A stretch of DNA of 64,000 nt from contig NZ_LQNT01000009.1 in NCBI RefSeq assembly GCF_001619585.1, positions 868,001 through 932,000 on the forward strand, in the 5' to 3' direction. This stretch comes from Bhargavaea cecembensis. Lineage in GTDB: Bacteria > Bacillota > Bacilli > Bacillales_A > Planococcaceae. The position numbers were made by a program, and so were the translations under genes. The notes under the pieces were generated by a model. That model saw nothing but the letters and a program-made list of their open reading frames with translations, had not been told where the DNA came from and ran no database searches. How positions within the stretch are numbered: the stretch's first letter is position 1; the number at the start of each line of letters is the position of its first letter. Positions 17,158-25,890 of the stretch are shown here, in pieces.

Positions 17158-17206
17158 GAACCTTTGACCCCCTCATATTCAACACCCGGCAAAACAAGAC
17201 AATTTT

Positions 17207-17220
17207 TGATAACGCTTTCA
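17207..17220. promoter_or_regulatory. cre site (CcpA) upstream of module B
   Basis: TGATAACGCTTTCA matches TGWNANCGNTNWCA at all 14 positions, 50 bp upstream of the FAH-family start at 17157. It implies carbon catabolite control of module B. Confidence 0.75.
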
Positions 17221-17351
17221 TAACTCTTGATGAAATATTACGACAACGGGTAAATAACAATCAATGACTATTGGAAACTCCGTGAGCGCTTCATAGTTTC
17301 CTCTATGATTACTGATAAAAACTTACGGAAAACCGGATCCTACGTACAACC

Positions 17352-17376
17352 AAAAAAAAACAGCCCGCAGGCTGCT
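17352..17376 (-). terminator. Rho-independent terminator of module A
   Basis: Minus-strand CAGCC-TGC-GGGCTG followed by nine T, just downstream of the flavin reductase stop at 17389. It separates modules A and B into two transcripts. Confidence 0.85.
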
Positions 17377-17388
17377 TTTGCAATTCTT

Positions 17389-17862
17389 CTATACGAGGCT
17401 CATTGCCTCTAGTGCACGATACTTGCCCCGGTAAAAAATGAGCGGCTCCTTTTCTTCAAGCCTGATATCCGTCACCTCGCCGATAAAGAGCGTGTGATCG
17501 CCTTCGATGTGGTCGTTTACCACGTTGCAGCTGATCTGTGCAATTGAGCCCGGGACGACCGGAAGCCCATCCAGGTAGTCGAAGACACATTTCTCTCCGT
17601 CATTCAGTTGGCCGGCAAACATCATGGAATAATGCTGCTGTTCATCTGCCAGTACATTCACAGCAAATCTGCCGGATTCTTTGACACGCTCCAGAAACTT
17701 GGCGCGTTCACCGATGGAGATGACGATCAGCTTGGGTGATAGAGAGACAGACATGAAGGCATTCGCGGTCATGCCATATGACTCACCGTCCACTTCCGTC
17801 GTCAGGACATTGACACCCGTGGCGAACTTCCCCATCGCATCACGGAACATCCGGTCTTCCAT
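17389..17862 (-). CDS. Flavin reductase component (HsaB/HpaC-like), module A
   Basis: 157 aa, a flavin_reductase-like domain over the whole length, with GGAGGA before the ATG. Motifs are as in its twin at 12555-13034: AMGKFATGVNVLTT, GMTANAFMSVSL, SIGERAKFLERV, HIEGDHTLFIGEV. Differences between the twins are mostly conservative substitutions. It should supply reduced FMN/FAD to the monooxygenase at 18910-20076. It is the last gene of module A, 33 nt after the dioxygenase and followed by a strong terminator. Cytosolic, no metal site. Confidence 0.9.
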   Translation of the reverse strand: MEDRMFRDAMGKFATGVNVLTTEVDGESYGMTANAFMSVSLSPKLIVISIGERAKFLERVKESGRFAVNVLADEQQHYSMMFAGQLNDGEKCVFDYLDGLPVVPGSIAQISCNVVNDHIEGDHTLFIGEVTDIRLEEKEPLIFYRGKYRALEAMSLV

Positions 17863-17895
17863 GCAGATCCTCCTCTCCTAAAATGGGCATTGCCG

Positions 17896-18897
17896 TCAGT
17901 TCGGATCCTTGACAACCAACTCTTCAAGCGCCCCCGCAAACAAAGTCGATTGGTCGCTATTTGGCCGGTTGGCCTGGTCTCCCCAATAAGTGAAGGCAAA
18001 GTCCATTTCATCCATCGTCCATTCGACCGGTTCCCAATCCGGATCAAAAATGAGATAACCGTTGGAGAACAGCTCAACACGCACTCCGCTGCCCGGATCC
18101 ACTACATACAGATAAAGAGCCTGCGAGATGCCGTGTTTCCCCGGACCCACGAATTTGATATCCGCTTCAGACAAGATATCGGCCGCACGCAGGATATCCT
18201 GGGCGTTATCAGACCAGTAGGCGAGATGGTGGAGCTGCTGAGTAGACGCCAATGCCGGATCACCCATTACGGCAATATCGTGGACAAGCGGCGTGACACT
18301 CATCCATGCAGCGACAACCGCATCATTGGGTGCTTTAATATATTCTCTGATTTTGAAGCCCAGCTTCTCGGCCAGGAAGTTAATAATGGCTGACGGATCC
18401 CCATTCGTTCCGATATTGACATGGTCAATCCGACGTGGCGATACCCCCTTCGCCCACGATTTGTATACCTGGTTCTTCAGCTTCGCACGGCGCTTTTCAC
18501 CAGCGAGAGGCTTTTCGATATTGTAATAGATTTCAAACGGATGGCCCGAAGGCAGCTGGAATCTGATGGCTTCGCCTTGCCCCGCTTCCTCACCAGCGGC
18601 AACTCTCTTCACCTTGACACCCGCTTCCTCCAGGAGTACGGCAAAGCTTTCCACGTCTTCTTCCCGCTTAGTCCGCCAGGCGATGTGGTCGATCCGGGAT
18701 TCTTCTCCGGCAGCAACTGATAGCGTGTGATGCTCAAAGTCGCCCCATGCCCTCAGGTAATGGACCCCGTCAACGACTTCTGTCTCTTCAAGGCCGATCA
18801 CATCTTTAAAGAACACCAATGATTTTTCCAAGTCCTTTGACGCCAGAGCCACATGGCCCAACTTTGCAATTTCAGGAAGTTGCTCAAATTTCCTCAT
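17896..18897 (-). CDS. Extradiol (meta-cleavage) dioxygenase, module A
   Basis: 333 aa, two-domain VOC extradiol dioxygenase. Predicted Fe(II) ligands: His159 (RRIDHVN), His223/224 (QLHHLAYW) and Glu275 (RVELFSNGY). It has the shared GYLIFDPDWEPVEW C-terminal stretch and a unique acidic/alanine C-terminal tail of about 15 residues. A GGGGGA ribosome site precedes the ATG. The monooxygenase ends 12 nt upstream, indicating tight coupling of hydroxylation and ring opening. It is closest in layout to the module B and C enzymes. Three such enzymes in one cluster argue for several catechols or a multi-ring substrate. Confidence 0.9.
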   Translation of the reverse strand: MRKFEQLPEIAKLGHVALASKDLEKSLVFFKDVIGLEETEVVDGVHYLRAWGDFEHHTLSVAAGEESRIDHIAWRTKREEDVESFAVLLEEAGVKVKRVAAGEEAGQGEAIRFQLPSGHPFEIYYNIEKPLAGEKRRAKLKNQVYKSWAKGVSPRRIDHVNIGTNGDPSAIINFLAEKLGFKIREYIKAPNDAVVAAWMSVTPLVHDIAVMGDPALASTQQLHHLAYWSDNAQDILRAADILSEADIKFVGPGKHGISQALYLYVVDPGSGVRVELFSNGYLIFDPDWEPVEWTMDEMDFAFTYWGDQANRPNSDQSTLFAGALEELVVKDPN

Positions 18898-18909
18898 CTT
18901 ATTTCCCCC

Positions 18910-20076
18910 TTATCCCCTTGAGAATGATTCAAAGCCAAACAGATGCTTGCCGTAGGATTCTAGCCCATCTTCATACAGCGATGTGATGTGAGTCGCAATC
19001 GCCGTTAGGTCGCGCAGCATGACCTCGAGCGGGTTTCCTTTTGCAAGCGACCCTGCACCAAATGCGAGTGTCGCCCGGACCGCGATGTCCATGCAGTTCT
19101 GGATGATCTGTACACGGATTCCGTTGTAGACCGCATGATCATACTGGCCTTCATCGCTGTTCAGCATCTCGATGTATTCCCTCATCATGCCGGATGCCGC
19201 CTGGTATTTCAGTGTCATTTCGGCCAGCACGCGCTGCGCGGTTGGCGATTCACTCGCAGCCCTGCCGCCGATCCGGATTCTTTTCTTTGTCCGTTCCCGG
19301 TACTCATCAATGATCCGTTCCGCCGCACCAAGCGCCATGGCAGGGAATCCGACAAAGAATGCCGGGAAGAACGGTACATTGTAGTACAGGTAGTCCTCAT
19401 CCACTTCGAGCGGCTCCGGTTTTCGTCTTTGAATGATCTCATTGAAGTTGAGAACCATATCGTCCGGCACGAAAAGGTCTTCGATGATAATCGTATTGCT
19501 GCCCGATCCCCTCAACCCGAGAGAGTCCCATTCCTTGATCAGCTTGAAGTCATTCCTGTGGACACAGAAAGCGATGTGTGCCGGTGGTTCCCCTTCCTTG
19601 GAAAAGTACAACGCACCGACGCCTACCCATTCCGAATAGTTGATTCCGCTGACAAACTTCCAGTGGCCGGAGATTCTGAAGCCCCCCTCCACCTTCGTTG
19701 CCTTTCCGATCGGCGGGAAGATGTCGGCAATCAGGCCGCCCGTGCCGTAGACCTCGTCCATCCGGTGTTTCGGCAAGTAGGCAACCCAGGAATTGTGCAG
19801 AGAATAAAAGTAGGTGAGCCAGGCGGCGGATAAGTTGTAGTACCCGACTTTCCTGATCATATCCGTGTATGTGTTAAACGAAATCTGAGGATGGCCGTAC
19901 TCCTTTGGCTTAATCAGATGATGGATGCCTTCTGCTTTGATCTGGTCCACCACTGCCTGGGAGATCGTCGAATTCTCTTCCGCCGAACGGTTTTCCGATT
20001 CGGCCAGCTTCCCGATCCGTTCGGCGCTTTCCATGAGCTGCGTGTAGATATCAACTTCCTGGATGATTGTTTTCAT
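18910..20076 (-). CDS. Flavin-dependent aromatic monooxygenase, oxygenase component, module A
   Basis: 388 aa of the same acyl-CoA-dehydrogenase-fold oxygenase group, with GGAGGG before the ATG. Markers: HHLIKPKEYGHPQISFNTYTD at about 55-75, LRGSGSNTIIIEDLFVPDD at about 193, and a C-terminal region with ITSLYEDGLESYGKHLFG in the place of the HsaA-type MHLHGF. It is clearly more diverged than the other two oxygenases in the window, although its partner reductase and dioxygenase are close copies of module B's. It likely hydroxylates a different phenol or heteroaromatic. A desulfurization- or N-oxygenation-type member cannot be excluded from sequence alone. Confidence 0.82.
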   Translation of the reverse strand: MKTIIQEVDIYTQLMESAERIGKLAESENRSAEENSTISQAVVDQIKAEGIHHLIKPKEYGHPQISFNTYTDMIRKVGYYNLSAAWLTYFYSLHNSWVAYLPKHRMDEVYGTGGLIADIFPPIGKATKVEGGFRISGHWKFVSGINYSEWVGVGALYFSKEGEPPAHIAFCVHRNDFKLIKEWDSLGLRGSGSNTIIIEDLFVPDDMVLNFNEIIQRRKPEPLEVDEDYLYYNVPFFPAFFVGFPAMALGAAERIIDEYRERTKKRIRIGGRAASESPTAQRVLAEMTLKYQAASGMMREYIEMLNSDEGQYDHAVYNGIRVQIIQNCMDIAVRATLAFGAGSLAKGNPLEVMLRDLTAIATHITSLYEDGLESYGKHLFGFESFSRG

Positions 20077-20096
20077 TGGAACCCTCCTCCGATTCG

Positions 20097-20963
20097 TCAG
20101 ACGTTCACTTTTTCACGGGCACCGATAAACTGGTCGACGTACTCGACAAACCGATCTTCCTTTTCAATCTGGAACCAGTGTCCGCACTCCTTGACCATGA
20201 CCAGCTCCGCCTTCGGGATATGTTCCATCAGGAACAGCGAAGCCTCTTTCGGAACGAATTGGTCCTCGTACCCGTGCAGGATCAGCACATCCTGTTTGAT
20301 CCGCCTCAGCGCACTGACCGGGATGGCGAGCTCCAGAGGCGACTGCGGGAACAGCTTCGGATAAAGCTCGCGGACCTCAGGCTTCATGATGTTCTGGTAG
20401 CGGAGCCGGACGATTTCTTCCAGGCTGTCACCAATCACGCTCTCATCATAAAGGAACCATGTCACCAGATTCCGGAACGCTTCGATGGTCGGATCCTTGA
20501 AGAAGTTCGTCATCCGCACAATTTCAATCGGCGGGCTCGTGCTGATCGGGCCCGCACCGCCGCTGCCCATCAGCGTAATCTTGTCGAACCGGTCGCCGGA
20601 GTGCATGAGTGCACTGAGGGCAATAAACCCACCCATTGAATTTCCGACAAGATGGGCTTTTTCAATTCCGTGATGATCCATCAACTGAAGGATCTGTTTT
20701 ACCCGCAATGTCGTCCATTGCCAGAATGTCAGGTTCGTATCCTCAGGCAACTCTGTTTTGCCGAATCCGACGAAATCCGGCGCAATCACCTGATACTTCA
20801 AGGAAAATCGCGGGAGGATATACCTCCAGTTGGATTCCCCATTGGCTCCCGGGCCCGAGCCGTGGAGGAAGATAATCGTTTCATCGTGCTCCTCACCGGC
20901 GTGGCAATAAGATGTTGTGAACCCTTCTGTCTTCAATTCCTTGATGGAGTATGACAATTCCAT
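20097..20963 (-). CDS. Meta-cleavage-product C-C hydrolase (alpha/beta hydrolase), module A
   Basis: 288 aa, first gene of module A. The FLHGSGPGANGESNW oxyanion segment is followed by Ser109 (GNSMGG), Asp234 (GYED) and His262 (CGHW), the triad of MhpC/BphD/HsaD-type hydrolases. The annotated ATG at 20963 is only a few nt from AAAGGGGAG; a TTG two codons later (20957) would be better spaced, so the exact start is uncertain. It cleaves a 2-hydroxy-6-oxo-dienoate made by the 17896-18897 dioxygenase. It is divergent from the phenol-sensing regulator at 21121, with which it shares a 157-bp promoter region containing a cre-like site. Confidence 0.88.
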   Translation of the reverse strand: MELSYSIKELKTEGFTTSYCHAGEEHDETIIFLHGSGPGANGESNWRYILPRFSLKYQVIAPDFVGFGKTELPEDTNLTFWQWTTLRVKQILQLMDHHGIEKAHLVGNSMGGFIALSALMHSGDRFDKITLMGSGGAGPISTSPPIEIVRMTNFFKDPTIEAFRNLVTWFLYDESVIGDSLEEIVRLRYQNIMKPEVRELYPKLFPQSPLELAIPVSALRRIKQDVLILHGYEDQFVPKEASLFLMEHIPKAELVMVKECGHWFQIEKEDRFVEYVDQFIGAREKVNV

Positions 20964-21005
20964 CTCCCCTTTCGCTTATCTGCTGCTGTGCAATTACAGA
21001 TTACT

Positions 21006-21019
21006 TGTAAACGCTTTCT
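21006..21019. promoter_or_regulatory. cre-like site between module A and regulator 2
   Basis: TGTAAACGCTTTCT matches the cre consensus at 13 of 14 positions. It lies 43 bp upstream of the module A hydrolase and about 100 bp from the divergent regulator start. Confidence 0.6.
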
Positions 21020-21120
21020 CAATCTATCTGCCTTTTTATTTATATTTTCTGTTTTTTCAATAAACGATATTGTATAGTTGTCTCAAACTCTTTAATCAGC
21101 ATGCATAGGGGGAATGAGGG

Positions 21121-22896
21121 GTGAGCCGGTCATCGACTGTACAACCTTCCGACTTGGTGGTTACTTCCGAAGCTTTCGGCCTTCTGAGAAAAGCGCTTAT
21201 CGAGAACCTGGGGGCCGAAAAGTCGGGGAAGCTGCTTCTTCAATTCGGGAAAAGACTTGGAGAAAACAAGGCCCTGGAGTTAAGGGACCACAATACGGAC
21301 ATGGCCACACTGATCAAAGAAGCAACAAATGCTCATATCGAGCTTGGACACATATCAGATGTCCTTTATCCGGAGATCGAGCCTGGTCTCGATGGGCATG
21401 TCGCATTCACACAGGGGTGCGGTACCTGGAAAGATTCATTTGAAGTCACTCTTCATCTGCAACATTTCGGCCATTCGGATGAGTGCTCCTGTTACACACT
21501 GAGTGGTTTTGCGAGCGGGATGATGAGCACAATTTTCAGACGGGAGATTTTCGTAAAAGAGATCACTTGCCGCAGCAAGGGAGATCCGGACTGTTCATTT
21601 GATGCGAGAACCCGTGACGATTGGGAAAGCATGGGTGTGAACCTTGAAATATACGACTCCACCACTTTCATTGATGAACTCGAAGCCACCTATGATGAGC
21701 TGTTTGAATACCGGAGACTGCTCAATAAAGTCACCGCTTACCATAACCGGCTGACGACCGCACTCACCGAAGGAAAGAGCATCCAGGAAATTGTGAATAT
21801 CGCACAGGAAATTCTTCAGCAGACCATTATCCTCTACCATCCTTCCGGCAGCGTGGCCCACCGTTCCCGTTCCGCCGGCGCACCAGGCCCGGATTTATCC
21901 GAACAGTTACTCTCCGAAGTTGAGAAATCAACCATGATGAAACACGGTTCTTCCTATTACCTCGTCAGTCCGATTTACCTCCAAAACAGGCGGCATGGAT
22001 ATATCTCTTTTCAATATGAAACAAGCGAAATCAGTGAAGAAGATCGGCTTTTCATCGAACGGCTTGTCAGCGTTCTAAGCCTCTCGCTGCTGAACAGCCA
22101 AGTGGCATTTGAAGCTGCGGAACGTCTGAAGATCTCACTTCTCGACCAGCTCATCAACGAGCAATGGGAAGAAGACGTGCAATTCATCTCCCGCCTAAAA
22201 TACAGCCAGCCCGACCTTGAAGGTCCTTTTAAAACTGTCGCAATTCAGTACAAAGGGAACTTCAATGCACAGATCGACCGGATTGAGCTGCTGATGCAGT
22301 TCGCCATGCTGATTGACAAATATCGATTGAAGGCTCTGATCACAGCCAAACACGATTACTTGATCGTTGTGGGCTATAGCGTGCAAGATACAGAATTGTT
22401 TATGAAAGCGGTTTGTGCAATCATGGATCAATTTCAGAAGAACCAGCCGGAACTCAGTCTGACTGCAGGATTCAGCGTCCCGTTTGATGACTTGACCAGC
22501 ATCAAACCGTCACTCTCCCAGGCGGTACAGGCGATGAATTTTCCAAATGGCGAACGCTTCACCCACTTCCAGGACCTCGGCTTCCTTGGGATTCTTCTGG
22601 AGGACAGCAACCCGGAAAAGATTCTTCAGCTTGCCCGCCAGCAGTTTAAGGAGCTGCTCGATACTCAGGATGATAAAAACAAGGAGCTGCTTCAGACGTT
22701 TTATGCTTACTTGAAACACGGCGGGAGATTCGAAAAAGTCGCAAGGGAACTTTCCCTTTCTGTCGGGGGCATCCAATACCGGATGAAAAAGATCGAAGAG
22801 ACCATGGGGATCAACTTAAAAGATCCTTCTGTTACGGCCTATTGCCTGGTTCTGCTGGAATCGCTGATCTTGATGAATCAAATATCGCTGTTATGA
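21121..22896 (+). CDS. Phenol-sensor (XylR_N + V4R) / PucR-HTH transcriptional regulator 2
   Basis: 591 aa from a GTG behind an AGGGGGAATGAGGG stretch; nearby ATGs are out of frame. Same architecture as the 1771-3603 regulator. XylR_N-like domain about 12-120; V4R about 120-170 with Cys124, Glu147, Cys150 and Cys158 (23-3-8 spacing of the MopR zinc site) and Trp103 at the phenol-contact position; coiled linker; GAF/PucR-middle region; C-terminal HTH_30 (LSLSVGGIQYRMKKIEETM). It is divergent from module A, so it probably controls that promoter in response to a phenol or catechol. The two regulators are only moderately similar in their sensor domains, suggesting different inducers. It ends at a strong terminator. 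Confidence 0.87.
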   Translation: MSRSSTVQPSDLVVTSEAFGLLRKALIENLGAEKSGKLLLQFGKRLGENKALELRDHNTDMATLIKEATNAHIELGHISDVLYPEIEPGLDGHVAFTQGCGTWKDSFEVTLHLQHFGHSDECSCYTLSGFASGMMSTIFRREIFVKEITCRSKGDPDCSFDARTRDDWESMGVNLEIYDSTTFIDELEATYDELFEYRRLLNKVTAYHNRLTTALTEGKSIQEIVNIAQEILQQTIILYHPSGSVAHRSRSAGAPGPDLSEQLLSEVEKSTMMKHGSSYYLVSPIYLQNRRHGYISFQYETSEISEEDRLFIERLVSVLSLSLLNSQVAFEAAERLKISLLDQLINEQWEEDVQFISRLKYSQPDLEGPFKTVAIQYKGNFNAQIDRIELLMQFAMLIDKYRLKALITAKHDYLIVVGYSVQDTELFMKAVCAIMDQFQKNQPELSLTAGFSVPFDDLTSIKPSLSQAVQAMNFPNGERFTHFQDLGFLGILLEDSNPEKILQLARQQFKELLDTQDDKNKELLQTFYAYLKHGGRFEKVARELSLSVGGIQYRMKKIEETMGINLKDPSVTAYCLVLLESLILMNQISLL

Positions 22897-22903
22897 CAAA
22901 ATC

Positions 22904-22938
22904 AGAGAGTCTCGGGTAAAATCCCGGGACTCTCTTAA
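22904..22938 (+). terminator. Terminator of regulator 2
   Basis: AGAGAGTC-(TCGGG)-TAAAAT-CCCGGGACTCTCT followed by TAAATTTT, 8 nt after the stop at 22896. Confidence 0.85.
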
Positions 22939-22950
22939 ATTTTGCCCAAT

Positions 22951-22979
22951 AAAAAAACCTCCCGGCAAAAGCGGGAGGT
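22951..22979 (-). terminator. Terminator of the MFS gene
   Basis: Minus-strand ACCTCCCG-cttttgc-CGGGAGGT followed by seven T, 13 nt after the MFS stop at 22992. Confidence 0.85.
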
Positions 22980-22991
22980 TAACGTCAACCG

Positions 22992-24188
22992 TTATTCAAC
23001 AGATACCTGCGGAGCACCGGTTTTTGCCCGCGGCATTTTCACCGCAACATACCAGACCAGCGCCAATGCAAACAGGCCGACGGTGCTGATCAGGAGCGGG
23101 AAGCGCCCGATGTCCTGGTTGAACAACTGCAGGATCGCTCCAAAGGCAAACGGTCCGAGAATACCGCCAAGCCCCTGTGCCACGACGACCAGTCCGACAT
23201 AGGAAGTGCCGGAATTCGGAGGCGTCGCCTCCGTGACGCGCGCGAATACACCCGGAAGTCCGATGCCCATCCCTGCCCCTCCGATGATGCTTCCTACGAA
23301 AATCATTGTCAGGCTATGGGAGAAATAACAGATCATCATGCCAACGCCCGTCATCAGGACGGCGACCGGCAGGTAGGAGACCGGAAGCAGATGCTTGACC
23401 TTCCCGAATACGAAACCGGCAAGGAGCGTCCCGAACGTGAAGACGGAAATTGCCGCTCCCGCTTCGGTTGCAGTGCCGAGCTGGTCATTCTGGATGACAA
23501 CCGAAATGTTGGTCACGTAACCGAAAATCAAAGCGGAATAAACCATCTGTCCGAGGGTGACCGAATAAATGACTTTCGGCGTCTTGATCTTGATCTTTCT
23601 GGCTTCCTGTCCAATCTTCTTTTCAGGTTCCGGCAGGTAGAGGAATGTCAGCGCAAGGATGAAGATCGGAAGCAGATACGTAAGGAAGCCGTACTGCCAG
23701 CCAAACGCATCGGCAAGCATACCGCCCGCCAGCTGGTAAAAGATCGCCCCGATGCAGGCAACGGTGGATGTGCCGAAGCCGATCATGAAATCCTTCTCGC
23801 GTCCTTCGAAGAAGTCGGTGATAATGTCGATCGACAGCGGCATCGTGATACCGACACCAAGTCCGAGCATCCCGCGGAAGGCAATGATGAGCGGCAGGTT
23901 ATCCGCCAGGAAGAACGGCATTGTACCGCCAATGACGAAGAGCGTCAGACCGGTGAACAGGAGATGCCGCTTGTTGAACCTGGCAGACAGTTTTCCATAA
24001 AAGAGTGCGGGAAGAATCTGCAGCAGGCCCGGGAACGTCGCCACCATCATGACGATGGTCGGGTTGTAGTCCGGAAACGCCGCGATGATATCGGCCATGA
24101 TCGACCCGGCGACCCCCGCCGCCACGTCCTGGAACGCGATCAGCACAATGAGGAACTTCAGGAAATTGCGGTTGATATTTCGCTTCAT
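22992..24188 (-). CDS. MFS transporter, probably for an aromatic or organic-acid substrate
   Basis: 398 aa from the ATG at 24188, which has AAGGGGGA upstream; the in-frame extension to 24320 lacks a ribosome site. Twelve hydrophobic segments are discernible, with an MFS loop-2/3 motif (FYGKLSARFNKRHLL) after TM2 and a charged central loop (LPEPEKKIGQEARKIKIK) between TM6 and TM7. It lies between the aromatic modules and the SMP-30-like gene and is transcribed alone. A cre-like site lies upstream, pointing to a catabolic uptake role, though efflux is possible. Plasma-membrane protein. Substrate not determinable. Confidence 0.8.
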   Translation of the reverse strand: MKRNINRNFLKFLIVLIAFQDVAAGVAGSIMADIIAAFPDYNPTIVMMVATFPGLLQILPALFYGKLSARFNKRHLLFTGLTLFVIGGTMPFFLADNLPLIIAFRGMLGLGVGITMPLSIDIITDFFEGREKDFMIGFGTSTVACIGAIFYQLAGGMLADAFGWQYGFLTYLLPIFILALTFLYLPEPEKKIGQEARKIKIKTPKVIYSVTLGQMVYSALIFGYVTNISVVIQNDQLGTATEAGAAISVFTFGTLLAGFVFGKVKHLLPVSYLPVAVLMTGVGMMICYFSHSLTMIFVGSIIGGAGMGIGLPGVFARVTEATPPNSGTSYVGLVVVAQGLGGILGPFAFGAILQLFNQDIGRFPLLISTVGLFALALVWYVAVKMPRAKTGAPQVSVE

Positions 24189-24329
24189 AGGATCCCCCTT
24201 AATGAATTGAACCTCACAACAATCCGACAGGAACCGTATTGATCTATTTTTAATCGGACCAGCAGATCGTCCCCCTTTCTCTCCCCCTGGAGATGCTGTT
24301 ATTGAATTGAGAAAGCGCAAGACCAGAAA

Positions 24330-24343
24330 TTAAAGCGCTTACA
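24330..24343. promoter_or_regulatory. cre-like site upstream of the MFS gene
   Basis: TTAAAGCGCTTACA matches cre at 13 of 14 positions; its reverse complement TGTAAGCGCTTTAA nearly equals the site at 1195. It lies in the 333-bp gap 24189-24521, which otherwise contains only AT-rich sequence and the hairpin at 24472. Confidence 0.55.
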
Positions 24344-24471
24344 TCACTTCGCTCATTCATTGTATTTTAAATTTTCTGTTTCTTAAATACAGGAGGATAA
24401 AGTCCATAGCCGGTTGCCGGATTACCTAGAGAATGGTGGTAAATAGTTGCGGAAAGCAGGACGCAGACATG

Positions 24472-24510
24472 AGAAAAGTCCCGTCCGATTTAATCAGACG
24501 GGACTTTTCT
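24472..24510 (-). terminator. Hairpin terminator downstream of the SMP-30-like gene
   Basis: AGAAAAGTCCCGTC pairs with GACGGGACTTTTCT around an 11-nt loop, 12 nt beyond the stop at 24522. The U-tract is modest, but the A/T end of the stem supports termination. Confidence 0.7.
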
Positions 24511-24521
24511 GAAGTGGTTTT

Positions 24522-25484
24522 TTACTTTGAGCCGTAGAGCGGCAGTCCTTCTTTCTTCACCTTGATGCGCCACACTTCGTTCTTGGATGATTCGGTGACA
24601 TAAAGGTACCCGTCCTTGAACGCAAGGTTTGTGGTGAAAGTTCCGGCGCCTTCCGGCATGCGGATCGTTCCGTATTTAAACCCGCTTGCATCGACAATGG
24701 CGATCTCGCCGGCCTGGAAGTGAGCGACGTACAGATTCCCTTCCCGGTCTACAGCCACGCCGTCCGGCCCGATGCCGCCTTCAAACTGCGCAAAGACAAA
24801 CGGAGTTTCAGGGGAAGCCGCAGCAGCCTTGGACGGAGCGGAAACAATCCGGTTCTTGCCGAACTCGGAAATGTAGACACGGTTGCCGTCCGCGGAAATG
24901 GCTACACCGTTCGGATAGGCAATGCCGTCCGCAAACACTTCGACTTCACCCGTTTTCGGGTCGAGGTAATAAACGGTCCCTGTCGGATTCAGGGCATCCG
25001 ACCCGATCGGATCGGTGAAGTAAAGTCCGCCCTTCTCATCAAATACCAGGTCGTTCAGCCCTTTGTATCCGCTAAGTACGGTTTCCGTCGTCCCCGTTTT
25101 CGGGTCATAGGCAAACAGATTGCCTGTGATGCTCGTGATAAACAGGCGTCCGTCCTTATGGAACTTTGCCCCTACGGCGCCCGGAATCTCTTTCACTGCC
25201 TTCACCTTGTTCTGCTCCACCTTCAGCAGCTCACTGGACATCGGACTCACCATCCACATCGACCCGCTCCGGTCAAAGTTGATCCCTTCCATGAAGCGGC
25301 TTTCCGCCGCTCCGTCGACAACCTTTTCCCACTTCGCGCTCGGATGAATGATTTCGGAGATGCTGTGACGCTCCCCCTTCGGCACCTGCTTCGTTTCGTA
25401 CAGCGACTTGGCTCCGACAAACGTGACTGTGGCCAGGCAGAGTGCAATCAACACAGCAATCGTAACACCCAACTTCTTCTTCAA
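24522..25484 (-). CDS. Exported SMP-30/gluconolactonase-like beta-propeller protein
   Basis: 320 aa. The N-terminus (MKKKLGVTIAVLIALCLATVTFVGA) is a signal peptide or anchor. The remainder carries repeated propeller blades typical of SMP-30/gluconolactonase/LRE proteins, with GLNDLVFDEKGGLYFTDP (about 147-164) and YPNGVAISADGNRVYISE (about 194-211). These hold the usual metal-site Asn/Asp pair. GAGGGGG precedes the ATG. The family hydrolyses lactones and is Ca2+/Zn2+ dependent. An extracytoplasmic lactonase next to an aromatic cluster may open an aromatic-derived lactone, but a general scavenging role is equally possible. Monocistronic. Confidence 0.75.
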   Translation of the reverse strand: MKKKLGVTIAVLIALCLATVTFVGAKSLYETKQVPKGERHSISEIIHPSAKWEKVVDGAAESRFMEGINFDRSGSMWMVSPMSSELLKVEQNKVKAVKEIPGAVGAKFHKDGRLFITSITGNLFAYDPKTGTTETVLSGYKGLNDLVFDEKGGLYFTDPIGSDALNPTGTVYYLDPKTGEVEVFADGIAYPNGVAISADGNRVYISEFGKNRIVSAPSKAAAASPETPFVFAQFEGGIGPDGVAVDREGNLYVAHFQAGEIAIVDASGFKYGTIRMPEGAGTFTTNLAFKDGYLYVTESSKNEVWRIKVKKEGLPLYGSK

Positions 25485-25752
25485 ATGAACTAGCCCCCTC
25501 TTTCCGGATTACGGCTTCCCCTGCAGCACTCATGAAACCGTTATCCTTAACTATAGAAGCTGGAAGAAAGGGCGGACAATATGAAGAATTATCGGAGATT
25601 GGGGGATTGTTCGTAGGTAATTGTTGCATTGTAAGTTACGGTAAGCCCGACATCCCCACGAAATGGCAATGCCCTTTACTTTCTCTTCCCCATCCCCTAC
25701 ACTGGGGGCATCGGGGCAACCCGGGACACATCAAACTGCATACCGTCATTTG

Positions 25753-25841
25753 CACTGGGGGTGCCCGTTTTGGGCTGAGACGGGAGCGATTGCTCCGATC
25801 CCTTAGGACTCGATCAGGTTAGGACCTGCGTGAGGAAGTGC
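25753..25841 (+). promoter_or_regulatory. TPP riboswitch (THI element)
   Basis: GGGGGTGCCC start, the invariant CTGAGA at 25775-25780, a variable hairpin GGGAGCGATTGCTCC, then CCCTTAGGACTCGATCAGG, GACCTGCGTGAGGAAGTG closing the pyrophosphate-sensing arm. It is followed 50 nt later by an intrinsic terminator and then ykoF, so it should attenuate transcription when TPP is abundant. Upstream 25485-25752 shows no gene. Confidence 0.93.
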
Positions 25842-25890
25842 GGCGAGTTTCATGGCGCCCTCATCAATTCTGGGCATGTTCTGAAATCAC

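Noticed and set aside
17281-17300. Additional cre site (GTGAGCGCTTCA)
   Set aside because: Only the central CGCTT fits; flanking positions do not match the consensus.
1-20963. Steroid (HsaACDB) degradation cluster
   Set aside because: Individual enzymes resemble HsaA-D, but no side-chain beta-oxidation, Kst or Ksh genes accompany them, so a steroid substrate is not supported.
23316-24242. 308-codon plus-strand open frame
   Set aside because: Antisense to the MFS gene; composition (Asp/Arg/Glu/His-rich) is typical of an anti-frame of a membrane protein.
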